DNA of 64,000 bases, from the NCBI GenBank assembly GCA_963678705.1, contig CAVMBN010000159.1, positions 17,038-81,037 of the forward strand, written 5' to 3'. Shown here piece by piece: positions 1-10,927 of this stretch. Numbering within the stretch: the stretch's first letter is position 1; each line of letters begins with the position of its first letter. Made by a program: the position numbers and the translations under genes. The notes under the pieces are model-generated. The model did no database searches, was not told where the DNA came from, and saw only the letters and a list, made by a program, of their open reading frames with translations. The DNA is from Panorpa germanica. Lineage: Eukaryota > Arthropoda > Insecta > Mecoptera > Panorpidae.

Positions 1-2990
1 TATAAAAGAAACAATGAAAGAAATAAAAGAAATAATTAAGGATGAGAAACAGGAAAACCTATTAATTGGAGGGGATTTCAACGCGAGAATTGGGGAGTTG
101 GGAGAGGTGGACGAAATATGGGGGAATAGGAAAAAGAAAAGAACAGCGAAAGACAAAACAATAAACGCCGAGGGAAAAGAACTAATGGAAATGCTAGAAG
201 AACAAGGATGGATAGTACTAAATGGGAACAAAGAAGGAGATAAAGAAGGAGAATATACCTATGTGGGAAGCAGAGGGAATACAGTAATCGACTACGTGGT
301 TACAACGCTGGGAGGAGGACAGAAGGTAGAAAGAATGAAAGTGGAAGAGAGGGTGGACTCAGATCACCTACCGCTGGTGGTAAAGTTGGAGGCGAGGAGA
401 GGTGAAAGAAAAGGAAACGAATGGAAAGAGGGCAGCGATTGGACGGAGGAAGGAAGGAAGAAGTTTATGGAGGAATTGGAACGGAGATACGAGGAAGAAG
501 GAGAAACGGAGGAGATGGAGAAAATTGAAGAGAGGATAAAGGAAGCCACCCAAAGTAAAAGGTGGAGAATATCTGATAGAACGGGAGAAAACAAATGGTG
601 GGATAAAGAATGTACAGAATGGAAAAAAGAGGTAAAAAGGTAACTAAAGAGATGGAAGAAAGGAGAATCAAGTAAAGAAGACTTCAAGAGGAAGCAAAGG
701 GAGTATAACGAAAGGATAAAAGATAAAAAGAATGAGTTCAAAATAGGAATAGAAAAAGAAATTAGAGATATAACAACGGAGAGGCAGGCATGGGATTACA
801 TAAATAGGCAGAAAAAGCGAAGGAAAGAGCTAAGCAAGGAAATAAAAATGGAAGAGTGGACGAAACACTTTATGGGAGTACTAGGAGGAAAGAAAAGAAA
901 CGAGAAAACGAAGAAGGGGATAAAAGAGAAGGAGAAAATAAACGATATAAAATTAGGTGAAATAAAAACACAGATTCAAAAACTCAAGGAAAAGAAAGCA
1001 CCAGGTAGAGATGGACTAAAGAACGAGGCGTAGAAAGCTGGGCAAGAAAGGATAGAGAAAGGAATACTGACAGCGATGAACAAGATATGGAAAGGAGGAA
1101 ACCTGCCAGACAGCTGGAGAGAAGGGGTAATAACGCCGATATGTAAAAAGGGAAATAGACATGAAGCCAAAAATTACAGGGGTATCACACTACTGAACAC
1201 AGGGTACAGGATTTATGCAGGGATTGTGAGAGAAAGACTGGAAGAAGAGGTAAAAGTAAAAGAAATACTTCCCGAGACACAAGCAGGCTTTAGAAAGGGA
1301 CGAGGGACTTTAGACAATATATACGCACTGAACCATTTAGTTGAAAAAGAGCTAAGTGAAAAAGAAGGACAGATATATGCAATGTTTATCGACCTTAAAG
1401 CGGCGTTTGACATGGTCGACAGACAGAAATTGTGGAAGTACATGAGAAAGAAAAAAATAGATGAGGACATAATGGAATGTATTGAAGAAATTTACGAAGA
1501 AACAAGAATGAGAATAAGAGTTGGGGGTGAAGAATCAGAAGAATTCTGGACAGACAAGGGGTTGAGGCAAGGTTGTCCTCTGAGCCCCATTTTATTTGCG
1601 ATATATACAGCAGACTTGGAGGGGGTAATGGAAAGAGGACAAGATGGGGGGGTGCTAATAGGAAGGCACTACAAGATATGGACTTTAGCATACGCTGACG
1701 ATATAGTCCTGTTGGCAAAAAGGGAAGGAGAGCTGCAGGAGATGGCACACCGGCTAGGGTGGTATATAGACAGGAAAGGACTAGAGTTAAACGTGGAAAA
1801 GACAAAAATTATGGTATTTAAAAAAGGGGGTGGAAAAAGGAGACATGAAAGGTGAAAATACAAGACAGAGGACATTGAGGAAGTTGAAAAATTTAAATAT
1901 CTGGGCTACACTTTTAAAAAGAATAATGGAGAAGAGGCGCATATAAGGGAGGTGGCAAAGAAGGCAGAGCAAGCAATGCGACTGGTATAGGGACTAGGGG
2001 AAAAGGTATTTGGGGGGGACATACAAAAGAGAATATGGATATATGATAGACTGATAGCCAGTATGATGTCGTATGGAGCAGAGGTTTGGGGGTAGAAGGA
2101 ACAAGAAAAGTTGGAAAGAATACAGGTGAGATATATGAAATGGGTACTAGGGCTGGACAGGTGCACGCCAGGATACATGGTGATGGAGGAGCTAAAGAGG
2201 GATAAGATACGAATTAAAACAGGGGAAACAGCGGTAAAATACGAGGAGAAATTGAACAGAGCGGAAAGCAAAATTTTAAAGAAAATAAGAGAGGATAACA
2301 TAAAGAATGGGGAGGGAGGAGGTCCAAAAAAGAGAAAAGAATACTTTGAAAGGAATGGAATGGCGATCGAGGAGGCAGAGAGGAGAAGAGAAGGTGGCGC
2401 AAGTGTGGCAGAGGAGCTAAGGAGAAGGGATAAGGAGACACAACAGCAGGAGAGAATGGAAAATATAGAAAAAAGTAACTACTATAAAAGATATAAGAGG
2501 TTATGGGAAAATAATGTGCCTCAGTACCTTATAGAAAAAGACATAAAACACATAAGAAGAACAGCAAGGTTTAGATTGGGAAATGAGGAAAAAGGAAACA
2601 GATACTGGGAAAAGAGTGAGGAAAGAAAGTGTAGAATGTGTGGAACGGAGGACGAAACACTGGAGCACATTAAGTTTGAGTGTAAGGAAAAAGTAGCAAG
2701 CGCAAGGAATATTGGCCAGCTATTAAAGGGAGGCAGTGAAGGAAAGAGGTGGATGGCGGAAATAGTAAGAAGAAAAGGAAAAACAGGAGAATAAATAAGC
2801 TGGTAAAGAATAATAGAGAGGGTCAAAAGAAAAAGAAGCAGAAAGCACTTTTGGAATTAGTAAAAGTCGAGAAGATTTTAAGTTTATTTTAAGTTTAGTT
2901 TTAAGTTTGGAATGTATATAGGAATGAAATGTATTAGAAATATAATACTGTAGATTGTAAAGCCGAAAGGCATACACAATTAATATATAA
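1..2990 (+). mobile_element. APE-type LINE (family L-1), copy 1, 5' end outside the window
   Basis: Position 1 aligns with position 28929 of the fuller copy at 27698-31939, so this is the same LINE missing ORF1 and the start of ORF2. The strand is purine-rich (Lys/Glu codons). Similarity continues to the end of the 3' untranslated region, ending near 2990 with the motif ACACAATTAATATATAAATA, as in the second copy. The clade is not settled: the ORF1 of the other copy looks L1-like, and the ORF2 has an APE endonuclease, an RT and a C-terminal CCHC motif. No target duplication can be checked because the left end is missing. Confidence 0.9.
2..2794 (+). pseudogene. LINE ORF2 (endonuclease-reverse transcriptase), broken, copy 1
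   Basis: One reading frame runs through the whole stretch, interrupted only by stops. It begins in the APE endonuclease (GGDFNARIGE near 77-106, then SDHLPLV near 360, giving catalytic Asp, Asn and His). The RT follows, with FIDLKAAFDM (motif A, near 1387), LRQGCPLSP (motif B, near 1564) and YADD (motif C, near 1693). The C-terminal part, open at 2111-2794, carries a CCHC motif, C-x2-C-x8-H-x4-C, near 2631-2682. Stops lie at 641 (TAA), 1031 (TAG), 1853 (TGA), about 1987 (TAG) and about 2094 (TAG). At four of the five, the other copy has TGG. The protein cannot be made whole; its role would have been target-primed reverse transcription. Confidence 0.88.
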
Positions 2991-3002
2991 ATAAAAATAT
3001 AG

Positions 3003-3690
3003 GATGAAACGACTTTCGCCTATATAATTAAAGATACAATTGAAAAAATCAAAATAGACGCAAGCAGCAGTGTTTTTAAGTCTTAATTATATGCTATAAA
3101 AGAAAGTTTGCAAGACATAACATAAACAAAGAACAAAGGCAATATACCAATTTTATCTGACTCACTGAGTACCCTATTTGTCATAGACACTCTTTGTACT
3201 AACCACCCAATAGTTCAAACCATCCACCATCTAATTCACAACCTGCACATCAAGCAAATAGAAACTCTATTTCTCATTCGTATTACACAAAACGAAAAAG
3301 TTGATAATTATGCTAAAGAAGCAATCCATTTAGGACGTATTCCAGAAGAAACAACAATAACATGTTCAGACCTAAAGAACAAAATCAAAAATATAATAAA
3401 TGGTTCATGGCAAAAGGAATGGAGTGAAGAAAGTGATAACAAATTAAGTGAAGTAAAGCCATTAATTTGCAAACAAGAATTACCGGACGGAATAGATAAA
3501 AGGCTGAAAGTAGTAATATGTAGACTGTAGACTCATCATAGGTCATACAAATTATACACATACCTACTTATTCAAAAGAAAACCACAAACAATATGTGAG
3601 CAATGCAACAGCCCACTAACGGTAATGCATATTATTTTTCAATGCTCAAAACACTCGTCGCTCAGACAAGAATGAAATATGTGTCAGGAG
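3003..3690 (+). pseudogene. LINE fragment: RNase H and C-terminal zinc motif (I/Jockey-like)
   Basis: A plus-strand reading gives PILSDSLSTLFVIDT near 3147 and VDNYAKEA near 3302, which match the RNase H active-site neighbourhoods seen in I-type LINEs. About 230 bp further on, after a frameshift or stop near 3527, another frame reads IGHTNYTHTYLFKRKPQTIC and then C-x2-C...H-x4-C, the C-terminal zinc motif common to I and Jockey elements. The upstream RT is absent, and the L-1 LINE ends immediately before it. Stops and a frame change show it is dead. Clade is uncertain. Confidence 0.65.
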
Positions 3691-4550
3691 TATAGGCTGA
3701 TATATAAAAGCAGAGAAAATCTGAAAAACTTTATTGAAACTTAATAAACAAAACAAATTTAATTTCTTTATTTTAAATATATTTATAAGTTGTAAATTAT
3801 AAATTATGAATAACGAATTGTGTATTGTAAATGTTTTGTAAATGTTATATATTTTAAGTGCCAATACCTTTTAAAAGTTAATGCACTAAAAAAAAAAAAA
3901 TTTACCTAAACAAAAAATTAGCCTGTACACATAACCTTAAATCATATTTCGGTGTCTGACATCTGACATTTGACATAATGACTGATATAAAATGCTTATA
4001 AATAAGATGCGAAAACATACTCGTATATACAAAATTTATTTCAACAAATACTCGTAGATTAATTAATATGTTTTTTAAATAATAATTAGCTTTAACTAAT
4101 AGTTCATTAATATAAAAGTTACAATTTTTATATATCATGTACAATCTCATCTGTCATTCAGGTGCATCTGACATATCGTATGCTTTTAAGTAAGATGTGC
4201 GAAAGAATTTAAATCAAATTTAGTTTAACAAATAAAGTAACTTATATGCTTTATAATTAATAAAAAAAATTTTTGCGAAACAAATACTTCCTTTGACATA
4301 GAAATTACAATTTTTATATACTATGCACAATCGCAATTCTCATTGAGGTATAAATAGTATTAATAGCAAAGTTTTAGCTATAATAAATAATCCTTAAATA
4401 TAGAAATTACAATTCTTATATACCTGAACTGAAACTGAAGTTATGTGTTATAGTAATTCGAAGTCATATTGTGATAAATATGAAGTTAGGTCACCCAGTT
4501 CTTTATCTGTTCTGTTTTCTACGTTCATTTTTTCTAATGGTTTGTGGTCG
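3691..4550. repeat. AT-rich stretch with a degenerate direct repeat
   Basis: No gene seen. The motif ATTACAATTTTTATATACTATG with nearby variants occurs near 4119, 4304 and 4406, and the surrounding text (GACATATCGTATGCTTTTAAGTAAGATG near 4170, echoed near 3990) also recurs imperfectly at about 185 bp. It may be an eroded satellite or the non-coding part of the gypsy remnant next to it. Confidence 0.35.
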
Positions 4551-4559
4551 GATATACTC

Positions 4560-5676
4560 TTTAATTGACGTCTTTATTTACTGCTTTCTTTTTCGCTAGA
4601 CATTCTAAATATATAGCTCTTTTTCTTTTTCTGTGATTCATTTGAGTTCTTTAAGAAGTATGCAACAGTTTTCTAAGTTGCTATCCAGTTCTTGTTGTTT
4701 TAATAGCGCACAAATATAGTATATATGTGTACAGGTAATATACACAGTCAAAAATTGTTAAAACTGGTTGTGTGCATAATAAATTTTTCATATACTCAAA
4801 TGTCTTTTGGCATTCTTCTATCCAGATAAATTTTTGTCGTTTTCGTAATAAGTTACATAACTTATGGATCCAATAATATTGATATGTTAGGTACATATTT
4901 ATGATAAAAGTTTACTTTTTCCAAAAATTGTCTGATGTTTTTCTGTGTTTTTGGTATTAGAAAATTCCTTATTGATATTTAATTATCTTTCATTAATGAA
5001 ATGGAATTGTAGATTATAATGTCTCCTAAATATTTGATAGAATCTACTGCGAATTTTAACAATTTTAATCAAAATCCTTCTTGTTTTATTGCATTTAATA
5101 ATTGTGAGGTATTGATCAAATGTTTTTGAAAATACAAATACGATTATATTGGTCATGATCCTTTGAAAAATAGCAGATGATATTTTAATGTTAATGGTAG
5201 ACAAGTTCATTAGAAGTGTCCTTATTGTGTTTTAAATGCAGTTTTACTTCTATCTTCTATTCGAAATAGGATTGCCCAAAATGCTGAATTGTTATCTAAT
5301 TAGGAGAAATATTTGCTATTTCTTGTGTTAACAACCGAATCATCAATCAAAGGGAATAGTTGTGACTGCGGAATATCTATTTTCTTTAAATCTCAACAGT
5401 CTATACATATTGTTAGACATCTTAATTGTTTTTTCTTCTCCTTTTTTGTATGCTAGTCACCGGGGTTTCAAAAGGACTGCATGATTCTTCTATTAAATTA
5501 TTCTTTAACAATTCCGATATTTGTTGTTCTATTTCTTTTTTGTCATCTATTGTACATCGGTATGATCTTTTATTACAATTTTTATCTATTATTAAATCTA
5601 TTGTGGCTTCATATCCATTGACCGTACCTATACCGTATTTAGGGCCGGATTTAGAGGTGTGGAAGCACTGTGGCAA
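4560..5676 (-). pseudogene. Decayed Ty3/gypsy pol (RT to RNase H)
   Basis: Read on the minus strand from 5676, the first part gives KKEIEQQISELLKNNLIEES followed by SPFETPVTS, the usual start of a gypsy RT. Further along come FQRIM near 5165 and, in shifted frames, NIRQFLEKVNFYHKYVPNIS near 4930 and KFIWIEECQKTFEYMKNLL with QPVLTIFD near 4790, the link between RT and RNase H. The YLDD core is not recognisable and several stops and frameshifts are present. It is unrelated in detail to the full gypsy element at 56242-64000. Confidence 0.75.
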
Positions 5677-5699
5677 CGAAGGAGCGGAGACCCCTAATT

Positions 5700-7160
5700 A
5701 TTTTCGTAATAAAAGGAACAATTTTTTTCCGTTATCTATTATATTCCTTATCTATTATATTCCTTCCTATATAGTTTAAGTCTTGTATGGAAATAACAAA
5801 ACCGTTTTTGTATAAATTTTCATTGAAATTTAGTTGGTATTCATAAGGTATTTATACGAATGTTCTAAAAGACAATTGTTTTACCATAGAGAATTTAACT
5901 TTATTATAAAAGATACTAGCAGCTTCAAAACAAATTATAAAATTATTCACTCTACTGCCACACTATTCTCTTATCAATATTAAACCCTGAAAATAATATG
6001 TAATACTAATACCCTGCGCACACGAGTCGAGTGAGAAAAAACACACGACACGAATGAAAGAAAACTGATTTCAAACTGGTTTTAAGCACGTTTTGGGTGA
6101 GTGTGTTTCTATGTCGCAGCAAATTCTTGGTTGCATGCTTTTGATGGTGACATCATGAGCAGAGATGTGCACAAATAATATTCAAAAATATTTAAATACA
6201 TACATTCATACGACGCAATAAGATTCCCTATTATGCTATTGTTAAAAATGCTATAGAGTCACGAAATGCGGATCGACATCGCTCGTTCTTCGTTTTCGTG
6301 GGAAACGTCGTTACTAGGCAAGTTTGCAATCAGTTGACTCGGGTGCGGAGCACCTTAATGTAGTTCCTAGAAGGAGCAAACAATGCGCTACAAGCTAAAC
6401 AATAAAGGCAACTTTAAAGAATGATCTCGACTGCAATACCCGCTGCGTATGGTTATGGCGAAAGAGTCAGGAATAGATACACACAGGGAGATTGCGTTTG
6501 ACTGTGAATGATGACGTATCTCCGCGAAGATATACAATTAATTATAACGGGTTGTTTATAAAATAGTTTATAAAAATGTTTTATTAAAGGACTTTTGGCG
6601 GAGTTAATTACTAAGTGTACAATGCTTTAAGACTTCTTTTTTGTCTTTAATAAAGTTACTGATATAAAATAATATGTTCGAGTTATTCTTTTGTTGAGCG
6701 CAAGTTACTTAACTTCTCTTTTTTCTATACGTCTACATTCTGACAACTAAAAACAAATAAATATAGTTACGGTTAAGGCCTGTCTCAGTATAGCATTGTA
6801 TTTAAGCGAATTCAAACGTAAATCCCTTGCACTTCTTATCTGCACTTTATTAAATTGCTTAATGCAAAATTTATTTCAAATTCTTTGTTTTGTCAATTTT
6901 TAAAATAAGAAAAATCGGATTAAGTTCTTAAATGCATAGTATGTTGTTTGAATTGAAATAACACTATTTGCATAAACATGACGCAAGTACGTCTGTTGTC
7001 CGACCATGAAACCTAATGAATATGCAACCTTTATAAATGTTAGTCCAGTATTACGCCTGATCTTATAATATTAATGTTATATAAATCGCAGATAAGTAAT
7101 ATAAAGTAAATATTCATGTATTTATAACAATAGTAATTAAAATTTTGTAAATATAAAAAT
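5700..7160. other. AT-rich intergenic DNA, nothing recognised
   Basis: I find no convincing gene or element ends. The segment 5640-5700 and the GC-richer block 6235-6550 look like fragments of further repeats, but I cannot name them. Confidence 0.4.
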
Positions 7161-7173
7161 CCTTAGAAAGCAG

Positions 7174-7239
7174 TTAACGATCTGCTTCACCGAACACAAC
7201 ATCTATAGAGCCAATAATGGCGCATAAATCAGCGATCAT
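7174..7239 (-). pseudogene. Fragment like the C-terminus of NADH dehydrogenase 49-kDa subunit (NDUFS2/ND-49)
   Basis: On the minus strand the 66 bp read MIADLCAIIGSIDVVFGEAD, then Arg and a TAA stop. Animal complex I 49-kDa subunits end with the closely similar pattern (H)M-L-A-D-x-x-A-I-I-G-x-x-D-x-V-F-G-E-x-D-R. The preceding codon is His, as in the family, but the codons before that do not match the protein, and there is no AG splice acceptor at the boundary. It is therefore more likely a stranded gene scrap carried into repetitive DNA than a functional last exon. A remote chance remains that it is a real terminal exon with an unusual boundary. Confidence 0.5.
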
Positions 7240-7495
7240 GTGAGTATTGGAAAGTTGTATGTTCCGGCGCCTCCCATGGGAGGGAATTTAACTATAGGTA
7301 AGCGACGTACGTCCCATGTTATTAGTATAGAAGAATAAATACAAGGTGTCTTAAAAGGGTTGCCAGTATATGAAATATATGAAAATATTGAAATAATTAA
7401 AGATTTATGCTTGGAATAGGGTGTTGCAGAATAATATATATTGGTATATAATTATATATAATGTTATAATAATAGAATTATAATACACGTACGTT
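7240..7495. other. Spacer before the 153-bp satellite
   Basis: AT-rich, no gene seen. The part at 7255-7320 is GC-richer (GGCGCCTCCCATGGGAGG, palindromic) but is not recognised. Confidence 0.3.
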
Positions 7496-9098
7496 TTATG
7501 TTTTATTTTTCTCAGAAATTAAATATGCCAATTTGGTTAAAATTTTTTTACTTTCGTCTTCTAAACATGTTCTCCTGTTAGGGTATTGGTTCTGTTGGGG
7601 GATAAATTTTTCATAAGAAATGCAATCAATATCTTCAACCGTTTACGAGATATTTAAAGTTCTATTTTTTAGAAATTAAATTCGCCATTTTGACTAAATT
7701 TTTTTTACTTTCGTCTTCTAAACGTATTCTCCTGTTTGGGTGTTGGTACTTATGGGGGATAAATTTTTTATGAAAAATGCGATATCTTCAACCGTTTACG
7801 AGATATTTAAAGTTTTATTTTTTAGAAATTAAATCCGCCATTTTGACTAAAATTTTTTTACTTTCGTCTTCTATACGTGTTCTCCTGTTAGGATGTTGGT
7901 ACTGATGGGGGATAAATTTTTTATAAAAAATGCAATATCTTCAACCGTTTACGAGATATTTAAAGTTTTATTTTTTAGAAATTAAATCCGCCATTTTGAC
8001 TAAAATTTTTTTACTTTCGTCTTCTATACGTGTTCTCCTGTTAGGATGTTGGTACTGATGGGGGATAAATTTTTTATAAAAAATGCAATATCTTCAACCG
8101 TTTACGAGATATTTAAAGTTTTATTTTTTAGAAATTAAATCCGCCATTTTAGATAAAAAATTTTTACTTTCGTTTTCAAAACGTGTTCTCCTGTTAGGGT
8201 ATTGGTACTGATGGGGGATAAATTTTTTATAAAAAATGCAATATCTTTAACCGTTTACGAGATATTTAAAGTTTTATTTTTTAGAAATTAAATCCGCCAT
8301 TTTGACTAAAATTTTTTCACTTTCGTCTTGTAAACGTGTTCTCCTGTTAGGGTGTTGGTACAGTTGGGGGATAAGTTTTTCATAAAAAATGCAATATCTT
8401 CAACCGTTTACGAGATATTTAAAGTTTTATTTTTTAGAAATTAAATCCGTTATTTTAACTAAATTTTTTTTACTTTCGTCTTCTAAACGTATTCTCCTGT
8501 TTGCGTGTTGGTACTGATGGGGGATAAATTTTTTAAGAAAAATGCGATATCTTTAACCGTTTACGAGATATTTAAAGTTTTATTTTTTAGAAATTAAATC
8601 CGCCATTTTGACTAAAATTTTTTTACTTTCGTCTTCTATACGTGTTCTCCTGTTAGGATGTTGGTACTGATGGGGGATAAATTTTTTATAAAAAATGCAA
8701 TATCTTCAACCGTTTACGAGATATTTAAAGTTTTATTTTTTAGAAATTAAATCCGCCATTTTAGATAAAAAATTTTTACTTTCGTTTTCTAAACGTGTTC
8801 TCCTGTTAGGATATTGGTTCTGTTGGGGGATAAATTTTTCATAAAAAATGCAATATCTTCAACCGTTTACGAGATATTTAAAGTTTTATTTTTTAGAAAT
8901 TAAATCCGCTATTTTGACTAAAAATTTTTTACTTTCGTCTTCTAAACGTGTTCTCCTGTTAGGGTGTTGGTACTGATGGGGGATAAATTTTTCATAAAAA
9001 ATGCAATATCTTCAACCGTTTACGAGATATTTAAAGTTTTATTTTTTAGAAATTAAATCCGCCATTTTGACTAAAATTTTTTTACTTTCGTCTTCTGA
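7496..9098 (+). repeat. 153-bp satellite, about ten tandem units
   Basis: The block AAATCCGCCATTTTGACTAA recurs with a constant step: the CG of its CCGCC-like core falls at 7683, 7836, 7989, 8142, 8295, 8448, 8601, 8754, 8907 and 9060, every interval exactly 153 bp. The first unit (core at 7525) is 158 bp from the second because of a short insertion near 7621. Each unit also contains AATATCT...AGATATT, a 7-bp stem around the conserved loop TCAACCGTTTACG, and GTTCTCCTGTTAGGGTGTTG. Unit length is in the range common for centromeric or nucleosome-phased satellites. No open frame is shared. Units differ by a few bases each. Confidence 0.95.
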
Positions 9099-9385
9099 AT
9101 GAATTCTTTGAATATAATATGCTGTTTACAGCTATTTTTGATTTTCATCTGATTAGTTCCGGAAATATACGATGACATCCTATAATATCCAAATGTATCC
9201 GATCATATCCGAAGATGCACGACGATTATTGCTTAAATAGATAAATTTTAAATTTATTATTTTATTTGAATACTAAATGTTGAATGAAAACGTCTGCTGA
9301 AAAAAGAACTGCAAATATATAATATATTTTATTATTTTTTATAACAAGAAGAAAATAATAAGAGTTAAAAAAAAAGATTTATGAT
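9099..9385. other. Spacer between satellite and polymerase-like pseudogene
   Basis: AT-rich. A short run of TATCC/ATCCGA-type motifs lies at 9160-9220 (GACATCCTATAATATCC and relatives). Nothing else seen. Confidence 0.3.
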
Positions 9386-10927
9386 ATGTATACCTGCAAT
9401 GAGTGTAATACGTCATTTTCAAGATTGGATAATCTGAAACGTCATGAAAATGTATCTTGTAATTCAAATAAATTATTGTGTGAATATTGTGGTTTAATAT
9501 ATACAAATATAAGAAATTATACTCATCATTTATTGAAAATACATCAAATTGAATTTGAGTGCAATAATAAACGCAAATTGGATGCTGAACCTGAAATATC
9601 AAGTAAACGATCCAAAGCGGAGTTAATTGAGAGTTCATTAACTAAAAGGTAAATTATGGATTGGTGTAATGTATGCAAAAGTAATGTGTTAAATAAAAAT
9701 CTATGTAATCATTATAGAAGTAATGAGCACAAAAGACTAGCAAGTGTAGTTGTAGAATGCGATAATGATATACAAAAAATTACTTCAGTATTTAAAAATC
9801 GTATTGCGGCATATAGATTACATACTAAGGAAATGTTTAACAGTATTAAAGAATACATGATATTTTTTCAAAATAAAGTATTCGGGTTATTGCAAAAGTA
9901 TTTGAAAGAATTTAATACAATTAAAGTAAATATTGAATTATTTGGTTTATATGTAAAATATAGTAAAGATGAGTAGTTAATAATTGATATAAAATCTTTT
10001 AACATTAAAAATAAAGTGATTAATAAATCCATGGATCTAAAGGAAATATATAATAATTTTAGAAAAGTTATTGAAATAAAAAGTGAAGAATTTCAAGAAC
10101 GTAATTCAGGATGGAGTCTTAAGGAAATAATGCATTTGGAAATAAATATTAACAGATATAATCCTTTGCGGGGATCATATTATATTGATTTACCAAAGAA
10201 AGTTAAAGATAAAAAGGCTATAGTAAATGTAGTAAATAATGATCAATCTTGCTTTATGTGGGCTATAACTTCAGCATTGTATCCAGCATCAAAAAGTATG
10301 GATAGAGTTACATCATATCCACATTATTCAAAAGTACTTAATTCAAATGGTATAGAATTACCGATGAAGTTAAAAGATATTAGAACATTTGAGTATAATA
10401 ATGATATAAGTGTGAATGTTTATGGACTTGGAAATAATTTCATAGTGGGACCGTTGCATTATACATCTAAAAAGATGAAACAACATGTTAATTTATTGTA
10501 TATTGAAGATTTGAGTAATGGACATTATTGTTGGATTAAAAATATATCAAGATTAATAAGGAGTCAATTTACTAAGCATACTACTAAACAATTTTTGTGT
10601 GATGGATGCTTATAATTTTTTAACACAGAAGATCAGTTAAATAGACATTTAGAATATGACTGCAATAAGATATATACAATCCTTCCTTCTAAGTATAAGG
10701 CTAAAGATAAATTGGGTAATATGATATCTCAAAACATTTTAAAATTCGATAATCATTAGAATAAATTATGCGTTCCATTTGTGATATATGGAGATTTTGA
10801 AACATTATTAAAACCCATTAGTACTTGTTATCCTGAAACTAATACATCATTTTCAAATAATATTCAAATTCATGAACCATATTCTTTTGCTTATTATATT
10901 AAATGTTCCTTTAATGATTCCTTAATT
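9386..10927 (+). pseudogene. N-terminal part of a family B DNA polymerase gene (Maverick/Polinton or related viral type)
   Basis: A single frame runs the whole length, cut only by stops at 9650 (TAA), 9974 (TAG), 10613 (TAA) and 10757 (TAG), with no frameshift seen. The start has zinc fingers: C-x2-C-x12-H-x4-C at residues 4-25, C-x2-C-x12-H-x4-H at 32-53, then another C-x2-C...H-x5-H after the first stop. The middle block has NNDQSCFMWAI (Cys codon at 10250) and GHYCWIKN (His codon at 10523). Near the end, VPFVIYGDFETLL at about 10775-10810 is the exonuclease I motif (Asp-x-Glu at 10793-10801) of protein-primed family B polymerases. This order matches polymerase-like proteins known to me from many arthropod genomes. 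Everything after Exo I is lost at the junction with the 1.59-kb array. Confidence 0.7.

Noticed and set aside
7496-9098. CRISPR-like appearance of the 153-bp repeat
   Set aside because: Whole units repeat without variable spacers, and the context is eukaryotic.
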